Shown: piece by piece, positions 41,839 through 51,475 of the stretch | How positions within the stretch are numbered: the first letter of the stretch is position 1 | How the letters are laid out: each line of letters begins with the position of its first letter | Origin: Parachlamydiales bacterium | GTDB lineage: Bacteria; Chlamydiota; Chlamydiia; Chlamydiales; Rhabdochlamydiaceae | Assembly (NCBI GenBank): GCA_003153295.1 | Contig: PLXY01000011.1 | Location: 167,711 to 231,710 of the forward strand | Length of the DNA stretch: 64,000 nucleotides | Direction of reading: 5' to 3' | Notes under the pieces: generated by a model | Seen by the model: the letters and a program-made list of their open reading frames with translations, nothing else | The model's database searches: none | Told to the model about the DNA's origin: nothing | Program-made: the position numbers and the translations under genes

Positions 41839-43242
41839 ATGACAAATGCTCTTCCAAAGGAACTTCCTATTTCTTCCCCCATCCATTGCACCCTTTTGAG
41901 GTTGCCTACAAACCTCATCTTGGAGGTTATGAGCTATTTGAATGTACAAGAGCGGAACTGTCTTAAGTTAGTCGGACGCCACCTACGTCAACTCGTCGAC
42001 GAATATCCCAACTATGTGTGGAGGCAATTATTCCGTCATTCTTTGCCACCCTGTGTGATCGAAGAAACGCCTAAGCGCTGGCTCGAGAACGGAAAAGCTC
42101 GCCAAACTTATGAGGAATGTTGCCAAATTTTAACAAACTTAAATAAATGTCATTTTCATTTCACTCTTCTCAATGTTTTGATACCTAATTTTGCCCTTAG
42201 CTGTTTTGAAGTAGGCTATCGACGCCTTTATGCAGCCCAGACGAATGGACAAGTCTTCATTTGGGATAAGCAAAAAACTTTCCAAGCCCTACAACTTCCA
42301 CCAACCGGGGCTTCTATTTACGATCTGGGGAGCACTGCCGATTATCTAACCGTTGCATCAAAAAATGGACAATTGGCTATCTGGAAAAAAGATAATGATG
42401 ACCAACTCTGCTGGGTTCAAACCCTAGAGTTAGGTGAGCTCACAACTCTTTTTGTCAGTGAAAATATTATTTTTGAACAGACTAAAACTAATCCCGATTT
42501 GCATCTTTGGAAACCTTGTCCTCAAACCGGGCTTTTTCAAACGATTCAAAAGATTGAAAGAGTTCGGAAAATTCTTTTCATGGATGACTTTTTTGTCGCC
42601 TTTATTTCTGGTGTGGGACTGGAAGTTAGATCTCAAGAAAGACTTCTGAAAACGATTCCAACACAAAATCCTCAATTTTGGCTTGCAGGGCCCTACCTCT
42701 GTTTATACATTGAAACTGGCTTAGAAATATGGAAGAAAATCGGAGAAAAATTGTTCGAAATAGCTCTTTTGCCTCTTAAAAAAGGGATATCCGATATCAC
42801 GATCTGGGATGAGTATCTTTCCATTCAATATTACGAAACAAATATGGTTGTATTATTGGAAATTTTTAATAAATTTAATCTAGTAAGAACTTTATGGCAA
42901 TACACAGACTATTTCTTTTGCGATAAAATCTTGTTCGCGCAGGTTAAAGATAGTTTTAACATCCATGTTTGGCAAAAACAAGGACCTTTTGTCAAAAATG
43001 TCCAAACCCTCTCGCTTACAGATCAGTTGACAAATCTTGTTTTATACCATCAAAGCCTCTTTATTCTTACAAATGACAAAACCATTACGATGTATAGGAA
43101 AGATAACAAGCTGGAATTTAAGTTTCTGAAAGTTCTCAGAAGTGAAGGACCCAAGATCAGTGAACTCCACTTTAAAAGCGGCTTTCTCATCGCCCTCACC
43201 GTAGAACCTAAGGTCGAAATATGGGATTTTACTTCCCTTTGA
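41839..43242 (+). CDS. F-box protein with beta-propeller (WD40-like) repeats, 467 aa
   Basis: Residues 20-66 match the eukaryotic F-box (RLPTNLILEVMSYLNVQERN ... LVGRHLRQLVDEYPNYVWRQLF). The rest is built of about eight or nine 40-residue units ending in motifs such as GQVFIWDK, GQLAIWKK, DLHLWKP, LEIWKK, NIHVWQK and VEIWDF, a degenerate propeller. F-box proteins bridge Skp1-cullin ubiquitin ligases to substrates held by the C-terminal domain. Bacteria lack this system, so it is almost certainly a translocated effector of eukaryotic origin. No signal peptide, consistent with type III export. Confidence 0.85.
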   Translation: MTNALPKELPISSPIHCTLLRLPTNLILEVMSYLNVQERNCLKLVGRHLRQLVDEYPNYVWRQLFRHSLPPCVIEETPKRWLENGKARQTYEECCQILTNLNKCHFHFTLLNVLIPNFALSCFEVGYRRLYAAQTNGQVFIWDKQKTFQALQLPPTGASIYDLGSTADYLTVASKNGQLAIWKKDNDDQLCWVQTLELGELTTLFVSENIIFEQTKTNPDLHLWKPCPQTGLFQTIQKIERVRKILFMDDFFVAFISGVGLEVRSQERLLKTIPTQNPQFWLAGPYLCLYIETGLEIWKKIGEKLFEIALLPLKKGISDITIWDEYLSIQYYETNMVVLLEIFNKFNLVRTLWQYTDYFFCDKILFAQVKDSFNIHVWQKQGPFVKNVQTLSLTDQLTNLVLYHQSLFILTNDKTITMYRKDNKLEFKFLKVLRSEGPKISELHFKSGFLIALTVEPKVEIWDFTSL

Positions 43243-43341
43243 GAAGCAGTCTTGCATTGCTTACTAGTCAAATTCCAAAAATATTTAAAAAAAATATTTG
43301 TCATAAGAACCTATTTTGTTATGAGAAAGTTAAAGCACACA

Positions 43342-43368
43342 AGTTTCGGTCTTCAAAGATCTGAAACT
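43342..43368 (+). terminator. hairpin in the putA leader / after the F-box gene
   Basis: AGTTTCGG and CTGAAACT pair (one G-U) to form an imperfect stem, followed by a short T-containing stretch and then the putA ribosome site. It could terminate the upstream transcript or structure the putA leader; I cannot tell which. Confidence 0.35.
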
Positions 43369-43390
43369 TCTTTAAAGAGGGAATCGCTAA

Positions 43391-46300
43391 ATGAGCAAAA
43401 TGACTCCGCCATCCCACTATCTGCAAGAAGCCGTTGAGATTCTAGACACTGCCAAAGGAAAAATCCTCACAATCAGTCAAAGACAAAAACTCGCCGTCGA
43501 ACTCGCTGCGCTGATGCTGGAAGAGGCAAATAAAATCCAAACCCATGCTGAGAAAAAGAGACAGTCTGAACTAGCCCGGATGATGCTGGATCCTCGGGGA
43601 AAAGCATTTACGACCATGATGACAGACCAATGCTTCCGGAGTAAAAAGTCCGCGCGAGTAGCCCATCAAATGATCTATTTGCTGAACCAATTCGGCATTC
43701 CTCGTTATCTCGATTGGTCAAAACGGATGTCCCTAGCTGCTTTTCAACATATCGGAAGGGCTCTTTCTCCGATTTTTGTTCCCATGGCGACGTGGACGCT
43801 CCGCAGACAGACTAGAACCGTCATCCTGCCCGGAGAAAAACATGCCCTCTCCAAACACATGCATAAACGGCGTAAAGAGGGAGTCCGTCTCAATCTGAAC
43901 CATTTGGGAGAAGCTATCCTCGGCGAAGAAGAGGCTCACCACCGTCTAGCTGTTTATTTGAATGATCTGGCCCAAGATGATATCGAATACGTCTCGGTCA
44001 AAATCTCGACGATTTACTCTCAGATCAACATGTTGGGATGGGAAAAGACCATCGAAGTGCTTTCTGATCGATTAAGGCAGCTTTACCGGGTGGCTAAGAG
44101 TCATTCTTTTGTCCATGCTGATGGATCGCGATCTCCTAAATTTGTCAACCTCGACATGGAAGAATACCGGGATTTAAAACTAACGGTAGAACTTTTTAAA
44201 AAAGTTCTCGACGAACCGGAGTTTCATGATTTTTCTGCCGGGATCGTTCTACAAGCGTATCTGCCCGATGCACACGAAATTCAAAAAGAACTCACCGTTT
44301 GGGCGATGAACAGAGTAAAAAATAAAGGGGCTCCGATTAAAATCCGGATTGTGAAAGGCGCCAATCTTGCCATGGAACAATTCGAGGCATCTCTGCGCGG
44401 ATGGTCTCAAGCGCCTTATACGAATAAAATCTCCGTCGATGCGAATTATAAACGGATGGTCACCTATGGATGCCTTCCTGAACATGCCAAAGCCGTCCAC
44501 ATCGGAGTGGCCAGTCATAATCTCTTTGATATCGCTTATGCACTCCTTCTACGTGCAGAGTATAATGTTGAAAAAGAGATTTCCTTTGAAATGCTCGAAG
44601 GGATGGCTGACCATATCCGCCGCGTTGTCCAAAAACTTTCAAAAGACATCCTGCTTTATTGCCCTGTAGCCACAAAAGAAGATTTTCAAAGCGCCGTCGC
44701 TTACCTCATTCGCAGGCTCGATGAAAATACAGGCCCTGAAAATTTCTTGCGCCATACTTTTGGTTTAAAACCTGGCACTCCTGAATGGAATGAACAGGTC
44801 AAACGATTTGCAGAAGCCTGCGAAGAAATCAATACTGCGCCTATGGGGCCTCGGCGGCATCAAAACCGTTTAGAGACACCTGAGGCACACGACCCGCAAG
44901 GTCCCTTCGAAAACGAATCAGACACCGATTTTGCTCTCCCGCAAAATAGAGTCTGGGTCTCTCAAATCATGGATAAGTGGAAACGGAAAAAAATAGATTC
45001 CATTCCTTGCGTCATCGGAGGAAACGAATTCCATGAGGCAAAACCTCATGGTGAAGGCGACGATCCTTCCAAACCGCGAGAATTTCTCTACACATATTCA
45101 CTGGCGCCTTGGAGTCAAGTAGACGAAGCCCTTAAAGTTGCCAAGTCTCATGAAGCGGAGTGGGCCAAGACCTCTGTCGAAAGCCGCTGCCAACTGCTGG
45201 CCAAAGCCGCTCAAAAACTACGGGAGCGCCGAGGCGATCTTATCGGCGTGATGATGGCTGATGGAGGAAAGACTCCTTATGAGGCCGATCCTGAAATTTC
45301 GGAAGCCATCGATTTTGCAGAATATTACAGGCGCAGCGCGATCAAAATGGACTCCTGCAAAGATATTCGATGGAAGCCTAAAGGAACTTACCTTGTCGCT
45401 CCGCCTTGGAATTTTCCTGTCTCTATTCCTGCAGGAGGCATTTTAGGAGCTTTGGTTATCGGCAACTGTGTGATTTTCAAACCGGCGCCTGAAGCTGTTC
45501 TTTCTGGATGGGTGCTCGTCAACGCTCTCTGGGATGCGGGCATTCCAAAAGAGGTTTTGCAATTCATCAACTGCGCAGACGATCCTGTCGGAAGCAGGCT
45601 CATCAAAGATCCTCGTCTCAATGGCGTCATCTTAACGGGAGCAACTGCTACAGCGCGCCTCTTCCTGCATCTGCGTCCAAGCCTCGATCTTTCCGCAGAG
45701 ACCGGCGGAAAAAATGCGATGATCATCACTGCACTCGCGGACCGGGATTTGGCCATTAAAGACCTCATACAATCGGCTTTTGGTCATTCAGGACAAAAAT
45801 GCAGCGCGGCAAGCTTGCTCGTCTTAGAAGCTGAAGTTTATGACGACCCCCATTTCCGTCAGCAGCTCAAAGATGCTGTCATGAGTTTAAAAGTCGGATC
45901 AGCATGGGACCTTACTTCCAAAGTTATTCCTCTCATCCGTGAGCCGGGAGAAGATTTACTCCGAGGCTTGACTCAACTTGAAGAGGGTGAAGAATGGCTC
46001 GTTGAACCGCACCCAGATGAGTCGAATCCTAATCTCTGGTCGCCCGGTGTCAAATGGGGAGTCAAAGAGGGAAGCTTTATGCACCATACCGAACTCTTCG
46101 GCCCTGTTTTAGCAGTCATGCGGGCAAAAAATCTCGAGCATGCGCTACAAATCGCCAATGAAACTCCGTATGGCTTAACGTCAGGATTACAGAGTTTAGA
46201 TCCTCGCGAGCAAAAATATTGGCTTTCGAAAATTGAAGCGGGGAATCTCTATATCAACCGCACTGTTACAGGAGCAATTGTCCGGCGCCAGCCGTTCGGA

Positions 46301-47014
46301 GGATGTAAAGCCAGCAGCTTTGGTCATGGAGCCAAAGCAGGGGGGCCTAATTACGTCCATCAATTCGCCCATCCCACTCAAATCAGCCTTCCTAAAGAAA
46401 AAGCTCCGGTTTCTGCATCGGTAGAAAATATGTCAAAACTATTAGAAAAACTATCGCTGACCACTGAGCAACTAGGCATATGGTATGCAAGCATCTCCAA
46501 CTATGCATTCTGGGGCCACCGATTAAAGCATGACCATGACCCCAGCCGGATCGTAGGACAGGACAATCTGTTCCAGTATCGATCTTACTCAGGTATTTGC
46601 CTGCGCATTCAGCCGCACGATCAACCGCTTGACATTCTCCGTGTCTGCGCTGCCGCCCTGACCTGTGAAACACCGTTACAAATCAGCTTTACGAAAGGCA
46701 AAACACCGATGGTTATTTCAGAGCAGTGGAAGCATCTGATGCCGTTATTTCGTCTTGTAGAAGAAACTGAAGAACACTTTGTTCAACGCGTCCGCGCCGG
46801 AGCTTTTAAACGGATCCGTCTTTTGACTCCACCGAGTACAGAGCTTCAAGATGGAGCTGCGGAATCGGCCTGCCATCTAGATCTGGCCCCTGTTTTGATC
46901 AACGGCCGTTTTGAATTACTCCATTATCTCCGAGAAGTCGCGATCAGCTTTGACTATCACAGATATGGAAATCTCGGTGTTCGTGAAGGGGAAGTCCGTA
47001 AACCTATTCATTAG
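43391..47014 (+). CDS. putA: bifunctional proline dehydrogenase / P5C dehydrogenase PutA, 1207 aa
   Basis: Oxidises proline to glutamate in two steps. The FAD-dependent proline dehydrogenase barrel covers about residues 170-480 (for example YVSVKISTIYSQIN, IRIVKGANLAMEQ, VGVASHNLFD), then an aldehyde dehydrogenase domain from about 560 with ETGGKNAMIIT and catalytic Cys804 in SGQKCSAAS, and a C-terminal ~150-residue extension. No ribbon-helix-helix repressor domain is at the N-terminus, so it does not self-regulate as in E. coli. A GAGGGA site precedes the ATG. Absent from Chlamydiaceae as far as I recall. Confidence 0.95.
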   Translation: MSKMTPPSHYLQEAVEILDTAKGKILTISQRQKLAVELAALMLEEANKIQTHAEKKRQSELARMMLDPRGKAFTTMMTDQCFRSKKSARVAHQMIYLLNQFGIPRYLDWSKRMSLAAFQHIGRALSPIFVPMATWTLRRQTRTVILPGEKHALSKHMHKRRKEGVRLNLNHLGEAILGEEEAHHRLAVYLNDLAQDDIEYVSVKISTIYSQINMLGWEKTIEVLSDRLRQLYRVAKSHSFVHADGSRSPKFVNLDMEEYRDLKLTVELFKKVLDEPEFHDFSAGIVLQAYLPDAHEIQKELTVWAMNRVKNKGAPIKIRIVKGANLAMEQFEASLRGWSQAPYTNKISVDANYKRMVTYGCLPEHAKAVHIGVASHNLFDIAYALLLRAEYNVEKEISFEMLEGMADHIRRVVQKLSKDILLYCPVATKEDFQSAVAYLIRRLDENTGPENFLRHTFGLKPGTPEWNEQVKRFAEACEEINTAPMGPRRHQNRLETPEAHDPQGPFENESDTDFALPQNRVWVSQIMDKWKRKKIDSIPCVIGGNEFHEAKPHGEGDDPSKPREFLYTYSLAPWSQVDEALKVAKSHEAEWAKTSVESRCQLLAKAAQKLRERRGDLIGVMMADGGKTPYEADPEISEAIDFAEYYRRSAIKMDSCKDIRWKPKGTYLVAPPWNFPVSIPAGGILGALVIGNCVIFKPAPEAVLSGWVLVNALWDAGIPKEVLQFINCADDPVGSRLIKDPRLNGVILTGATATARLFLHLRPSLDLSAETGGKNAMIITALADRDLAIKDLIQSAFGHSGQKCSAASLLVLEAEVYDDPHFRQQLKDAVMSLKVGSAWDLTSKVIPLIREPGEDLLRGLTQLEEGEEWLVEPHPDESNPNLWSPGVKWGVKEGSFMHHTELFGPVLAVMRAKNLEHALQIANETPYGLTSGLQSLDPREQKYWLSKIEAGNLYINRTVTGAIVRRQPFGGCKASSFGHGAKAGGPNYVHQFAHPTQISLPKEKAPVSASVENMSKLLEKLSLTTEQLGIWYASISNYAFWGHRLKHDHDPSRIVGQDNLFQYRSYSGICLRIQPHDQPLDILRVCAAALTCETPLQISFTKGKTPMVISEQWKHLMPLFRLVEETEEHFVQRVRAGAFKRIRLLTPPSTELQDGAAESACHLDLAPVLINGRFELLHYLREVAISFDYHRYGNLGVREGEVRKPIH

Positions 47015-47133
47015 GCCCATGGAATCTGTCTTCATAAAAAAATTTTGGAAGGCATTCTGTGGCTATATCAAACAATAAGGCATTTCCCTCTGCCACTCTT
47101 TTATGTTAATATGTTTTCAAAAACTCACTAAAT

Positions 47134-49236
47134 ATGACTAACGACTTAAATCCTGCCCAACAAAGCGCTGTTCATCATATAGAAGGGCCTGCCCTTGTCA
47201 TTGCAGGAGCCGGTTCAGGAAAGACCCGCGTGGTGACTTTCCGGATTGCCCATCTGTTAAGCGTAGGGATCCCCTCGGATGAGATCCTAGCGGTCACCTT
47301 CACGAACAAAGCCGCAGAAGAGATGCGCCACCGGGTCGAAAAGCTATCGAAAAACTTTGTACTCTCCTGCACGTTCCATAGTCTGGGGGCAAGAATCCTA
47401 CGACAGTCGATCCAACATCTAGGGTATAACAACGACTTTACGATCTATGATGAGGAAGACAGCGATAAACTTCTCAAAGAATGCTTAACGGCTTTGAATA
47501 TCCGAGAAGAAAAGGGTTTTCAAAAGACAACGCGGATGCAAATCTCGTCAGCCAAAAACAGCCTGATGTCTCCTGAAGCTATTATGAAGGAAGATGGCAC
47601 TTTAGGAACAATCTACCAACTCTATCAGTCCAAACTTAAAAGCTACCAAGCGGTCGATTTCGATGACCTGCTCTATCTGCCGATCCAGCTTTTTCAAGAA
47701 CATCCCGATGTCTTAGAGATGTACCAAAAAAGATGGTCTTTCATTCTCATCGATGAATATCAAGATACCAATGCCGCCCAGCATACGCTGGCTAAGCTAT
47801 TAGCAGCGAAGCATCAAAACGTCTTTGCAGTGGGAGATCCTGACCAATCGATCTATTCCTGGCGAGGGGCCAATATCGATAATATCTTGAACTTTGAAAA
47901 AGATTTCCCCGGCGCCAGGATTATCACTTTAGAGCAAAATTACCGCAGCCGTTCGACGATCTTAAATGCCGCCAACGGCCTGATCCATCACAACATCTCC
48001 CGCTACGAAAAAAATCTCTGGAGCGCTTTAGGTCCCGGAGAAAAAATCGGGCTTTACATCGCAGAAAATGATCATCAAGAGGCTGAATTCGTGGCGCGGA
48101 AAATTTTGAAGCACCATGACGATTTCACTCTCAATGATTGTGTGATTTTTTACCGTACGAACTTCCAATCGCGGATCTTTGAAGATATGCTTTTAAAACT
48201 CCGCATTCCTTACACCATTATTGGAGGATTATCCTTTTATCAAAGACGCGAGATCAAGGACATCCTTTGCCTGCTCCGGATCGTCCTCGCAGGGGCTGAC
48301 TTTATCGCTTTTGCGCGCACGATCAATCTTCCCAAACGGGGACTGGGCGAAGCCGCTCTTGATAAACTCCGCGAAGGGGCCTCTTCTCTTTCCATGACGA
48401 TCTTTGATTATTGCAAGGCGATTGCCGACAGAAAAGTTGAAGTGAAGCTGAGCGCCCGGCAATTAGAGGGAATTGTCCACTATGTGAATACGATCTTAGC
48501 TTTGCGTGAAATGGCTAAAGAACGCATCTCTCTCCATACTCTGGTATCGGAGGCCATCGAACGATCCCGTTACAATGATTATCTTAAAGAAGATCCCGAA
48601 TCATATGAAGACCGCAAGGAAAACCTAGCTGAATTAGTCTCCAAGGCAGCTGAATGGGAGCAGGAAAATTCTCAAGGGACACTCTCTAATTTTCTTGAAG
48701 AGCTCTCACTAAAAACAACCACTGAAGAGCCTGTTTCGGAATCGGTCAAAATGATGACGCTTCATAATGGAAAAGGATTGGAATTTTCCGTCGTATTCCT
48801 CGTGGGCATGGAAGAAGATCTTTTTCCTCATGTCAATTCTAAGGAGAGCGAAGATGCTCTGCAGGAAGAAAGGCGCCTTTGCTATGTCGGAATGACGCGG
48901 GCCAAAGAATACCTCTATCTAACCACTGCAAAGTTCCGTTTTTTATGGGGAGGAGCCCGCCTCATGAGACCGAGCCGATTCTTGAATGAAATCCCTCCCG
49001 AATACATCAATGCCCTCAATGCGAGACCGGTTTACGCAGAGGGAGAAAACAGTGAAGCCTTTTCTCAAGGCGATACAGTCCACCATCGAGATTTTGGATT
49101 GGGAGTCATTCAAAAATGTTATGAAACGTCTTTAGGGCCGACTTACGATGTTTTCTTCCCTCAAAGCGGAGAAACCCGAAGCTTGGTCGCTAAGTATGCA
49201 AAACTTCTCAAAAGTTCGGAAGACCTGGCTTACTGA
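47134..49236 (+). CDS. uvrD: UvrD/Rep/PcrA-type DNA helicase, 700 aa
   Basis: SF1A 3'-5' helicase acting in excision repair and replication restart. Motifs: Q-motif LNPAQQSAV, Walker A GAGSGKT, DEYQDTN, GDPDQSIYSWRGA, EQNYRS, TLHNGKGLEF and YVGMTRAKEYLYL. The C-terminal tail (HHRDFGLGVIQKCYE) matches the UvrD/PcrA Tudor-like domain. The 3' 105 bp overlap a minus-strand glycosyltransferase gene. The uvrD-rpoN neighbourhood matches Chlamydiaceae as I remember it. Confidence 0.94.
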   Translation: MTNDLNPAQQSAVHHIEGPALVIAGAGSGKTRVVTFRIAHLLSVGIPSDEILAVTFTNKAAEEMRHRVEKLSKNFVLSCTFHSLGARILRQSIQHLGYNNDFTIYDEEDSDKLLKECLTALNIREEKGFQKTTRMQISSAKNSLMSPEAIMKEDGTLGTIYQLYQSKLKSYQAVDFDDLLYLPIQLFQEHPDVLEMYQKRWSFILIDEYQDTNAAQHTLAKLLAAKHQNVFAVGDPDQSIYSWRGANIDNILNFEKDFPGARIITLEQNYRSRSTILNAANGLIHHNISRYEKNLWSALGPGEKIGLYIAENDHQEAEFVARKILKHHDDFTLNDCVIFYRTNFQSRIFEDMLLKLRIPYTIIGGLSFYQRREIKDILCLLRIVLAGADFIAFARTINLPKRGLGEAALDKLREGASSLSMTIFDYCKAIADRKVEVKLSARQLEGIVHYVNTILALREMAKERISLHTLVSEAIERSRYNDYLKEDPESYEDRKENLAELVSKAAEWEQENSQGTLSNFLEELSLKTTTEEPVSESVKMMTLHNGKGLEFSVVFLVGMEEDLFPHVNSKESEDALQEERRLCYVGMTRAKEYLYLTTAKFRFLWGGARLMRPSRFLNEIPPEYINALNARPVYAEGENSEAFSQGDTVHHRDFGLGVIQKCYETSLGPTYDVFFPQSGETRSLVAKYAKLLKSSEDLAY

Positions 49237-50085
49237 CAAGCCCCAATGCCAATATTTGTCTCTCCAGCGGAGACCTTTTAGATTGGGAAGCCATCCTTGG
49301 GGAAGGCAAATTTCTCCTAGCGCAAATGCCGGTCTCCAAAAATGAGCCGTCCGTTCATTTTTAAAAAGAGAAACTGTCGGCACTCCCAAACACGAAGCGA
49401 GATGTCCAATACCGGAATCATTGCCGATCATATAACCCGATTCACCGACAAAACGAGCCATTTCATCTAAGGTAGTAAATAAGGGGGCTTCCGGCCACTG
49501 AGCTCTCTCTGCGGGAGAGACGATAAAAACAGGCTCATATCCTTTTTGAGATAGCTTGTCGGCCAGTTTTAAAAATTTAACACGGGGCCAGTTTTTCCCC
49601 GGTCGTGAACTGGTCGGGTGGAGCACCACTCTTTTCAAATACTTGCGGGGCTGAAGCCCTTCAGGGATGGCGATTCCATTGCTTTTGACGGCCCCTTCGA
49701 TTCCTAATTTTGCCTGGCAGAAGTTCACCAAGTTATCGGCAAACGTTCGATTTCCATCAAAACCACCCTCTTCCCAATACGGATAATCGGTATTCGGAGT
49801 GGCAATCGGGTTGAGGACGGTTGTTTTGTCCCGGTACTGAGATAGGCAGGTTTTTAAGACTTCGGACATCGGGCCAGACTTTTCATAAAAAATAAAAAAA
49901 CGGTCGAATTCGCTTAAGTTAGGAGGGAAAGAGCGGAGGGGAAGGTGAGGGAACCAGCTTTGCAATTGCGACATAAAGGGGTGGAACGTAACGACTTCAT
50001 CTCCCCTTAAGGAAAGATTTTGAGATAGGATCAAGGTTAGAAGGCAATCTCCTAAACCTGCGCAACTAAATACTGCTATTTTCAT
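49132..50085 (-). CDS. glycosyltransferase family 9 (heptosyltransferase-like), 317 aa
   Basis: GT-B fold typical of LPS heptosyltransferases: N-terminal FSCAGLGDCLLTLILSQNL, central VVLHPTSSRPGKNWP and the donor-binding GNDSGIGHLASCLGVPTVSLF near residue 230. Probably adds a heptose or other sugar to the LPS core, or is a divergent ADP-heptose:LPS-like transferase. It is inserted, antisense, between uvrD and rpoN and overlaps the uvrD coding end by 105 bp, an unusually long overlap; a stop earlier in the tail would leave the catalytic fold intact. Confidence 0.8.
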   Translation of the reverse strand: MKIAVFSCAGLGDCLLTLILSQNLSLRGDEVVTFHPFMSQLQSWFPHLPLRSFPPNLSEFDRFFIFYEKSGPMSEVLKTCLSQYRDKTTVLNPIATPNTDYPYWEEGGFDGNRTFADNLVNFCQAKLGIEGAVKSNGIAIPEGLQPRKYLKRVVLHPTSSRPGKNWPRVKFLKLADKLSQKGYEPVFIVSPAERAQWPEAPLFTTLDEMARFVGESGYMIGNDSGIGHLASCLGVPTVSLFKNERTAHFWRPAFALGEICLPQGWLPNLKGLRWRDKYWHWGLSVSQVFRTFEKFCILSDQASGFSALREENIVSRP

Positions 50086-50135
50086 AAAGATTTACTATTA
50101 AATATTCATTCTATAATAAACAGAATTAGAATTAA

Positions 50136-51452
50136 ATGAAAATTAAAACACATTTAGACCTAAAATTTAAAACACAGCAAGCCTTGGTTTTGACCATGGC
50201 AATGCAACAGGCGCTTTATGTGCTTCAACTTCCTATTACCGACCTCGTCCAATGGGTCCAGCTCCAGATCGAACAAAACCCTCTTTTGCAGTTTGATGAG
50301 AGTCCTCCTGAAGACCACCCGGCAGAATTAGATTTTGACGCTCAAGGATTTGAGGTGCTCGACCACCTCGATGATACCTTTGTCCAAGGACTTTTTCCGG
50401 ATGAAACTTTCGAAGAGGTTGTCTCTCTTGAAAATCTTGTCCATGCGTCTACTTCTCTGCACGACCATTTGATGGAACAAGCAAGAACCGCCTTCCATGA
50501 CCTTGAGCAGCTGGACCACGCTGAACAGATCATTGGCAACCTCGATGAGAAAGGATTCTTAGGGGATTTTGAGGCCGATCCTCATATTCTCACAATCGTC
50601 CAAACCTTCGATCCTCCAGGAATAGCTGCCCGGGACCTCCGAGAATCCCTCCTGATCCAACTCAGAGGCAAAAAAAAAGAGAACTCCTTGGCTTATTTCT
50701 TGATCGCAGAGCACTACAACGATCTACTCCGCTGCCGACTCTCTTATGTCGCAAAAAAACTGCATCAGACGGTTGGAGATATCCAAGCCGCTTTGCAAAA
50801 AGACATTTCCTCTCTTGATTTTCATCCTGCCAGCCGGTTTCAAACGACCCCCTCGGCCATGGTCACCCCCGATATCATCATCCAGCAAATGGATAGCGGC
50901 TACCAGGTCAAGATCAATGAGTCCCCCTTGCCCCGCTTTATTCTGTCTCCTCCCTCCTTTGCCAATCTCAATCGCCACTATACCGAAGGAAAATGGATGG
51001 AAAAGATATTGGCAAGACGCCGAGAGATCCTAACTAAAATCGTTCACTATGTGTTAGAGAAACACGCCGGATTTTTTTCCGGAATGACGCAGAATCTAGA
51101 GCCCCTTTCGATGCAAGAGATCGCCCAAGAACTTCAGTTGCATGAATCGACTGTCGCCCGGGCTGTTAAAGATAAATACGTTTCGTGCCCTCGGGGAATT
51201 TTCAGCTTAAGGTATTTCTTTCCGTATACCTCGGCAACCAATGAACAGGGGACACCGATCTCCCATGTCGAAGCCAAGCAGCTCCTAGAAAAACTCATTC
51301 ATACCGAAGATAAAAACAAACCCCTATCAGACAATGCCCTTGCGCGGGCCATGTCTAAAGCAGGCATCCCCTGCGCTAGGCGCACGATCGCCAAATATCG
51401 CAAAGTTCTAAACATCCCTCCCGCCTCTCATCGCCGAAAAGAGACGGCTTAA
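50136..51452 (+). CDS. rpoN: RNA polymerase sigma-54 factor RpoN, 438 aa
   Basis: Alternative sigma factor needing an AAA+ activator and recognising -24/-12 promoters. Region I glutamine-rich helix (QQALVLTMAMQQALYVLQLP), core-binding middle part, helix-turn-helix (MQEIAQELQLHESTVARAVK) and the RpoN box ARRTIAKYRK from residue 414 are intact. The acidic region II (DFDAQGFEVLDHLDD) is present. No NtrC-type activator or clear -24/-12 site was found in this window. Confidence 0.96.
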   Translation: MKIKTHLDLKFKTQQALVLTMAMQQALYVLQLPITDLVQWVQLQIEQNPLLQFDESPPEDHPAELDFDAQGFEVLDHLDDTFVQGLFPDETFEEVVSLENLVHASTSLHDHLMEQARTAFHDLEQLDHAEQIIGNLDEKGFLGDFEADPHILTIVQTFDPPGIAARDLRESLLIQLRGKKKENSLAYFLIAEHYNDLLRCRLSYVAKKLHQTVGDIQAALQKDISSLDFHPASRFQTTPSAMVTPDIIIQQMDSGYQVKINESPLPRFILSPPSFANLNRHYTEGKWMEKILARRREILTKIVHYVLEKHAGFFSGMTQNLEPLSMQEIAQELQLHESTVARAVKDKYVSCPRGIFSLRYFFPYTSATNEQGTPISHVEAKQLLEKLIHTEDKNKPLSDNALARAMSKAGIPCARRTIAKYRKVLNIPPASHRRKETA

Positions 51453-51475
51453 ACATGAGAGCAGGAGGAGTTTAT

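Noticed and set aside
50136-51452. sigma-54 (-24/-12) promoters in the window, given rpoN
   Set aside because: Scanning intergenic regions by eye gave no TGGCAC-N5-TTGCW with the right spacing before a start codon.
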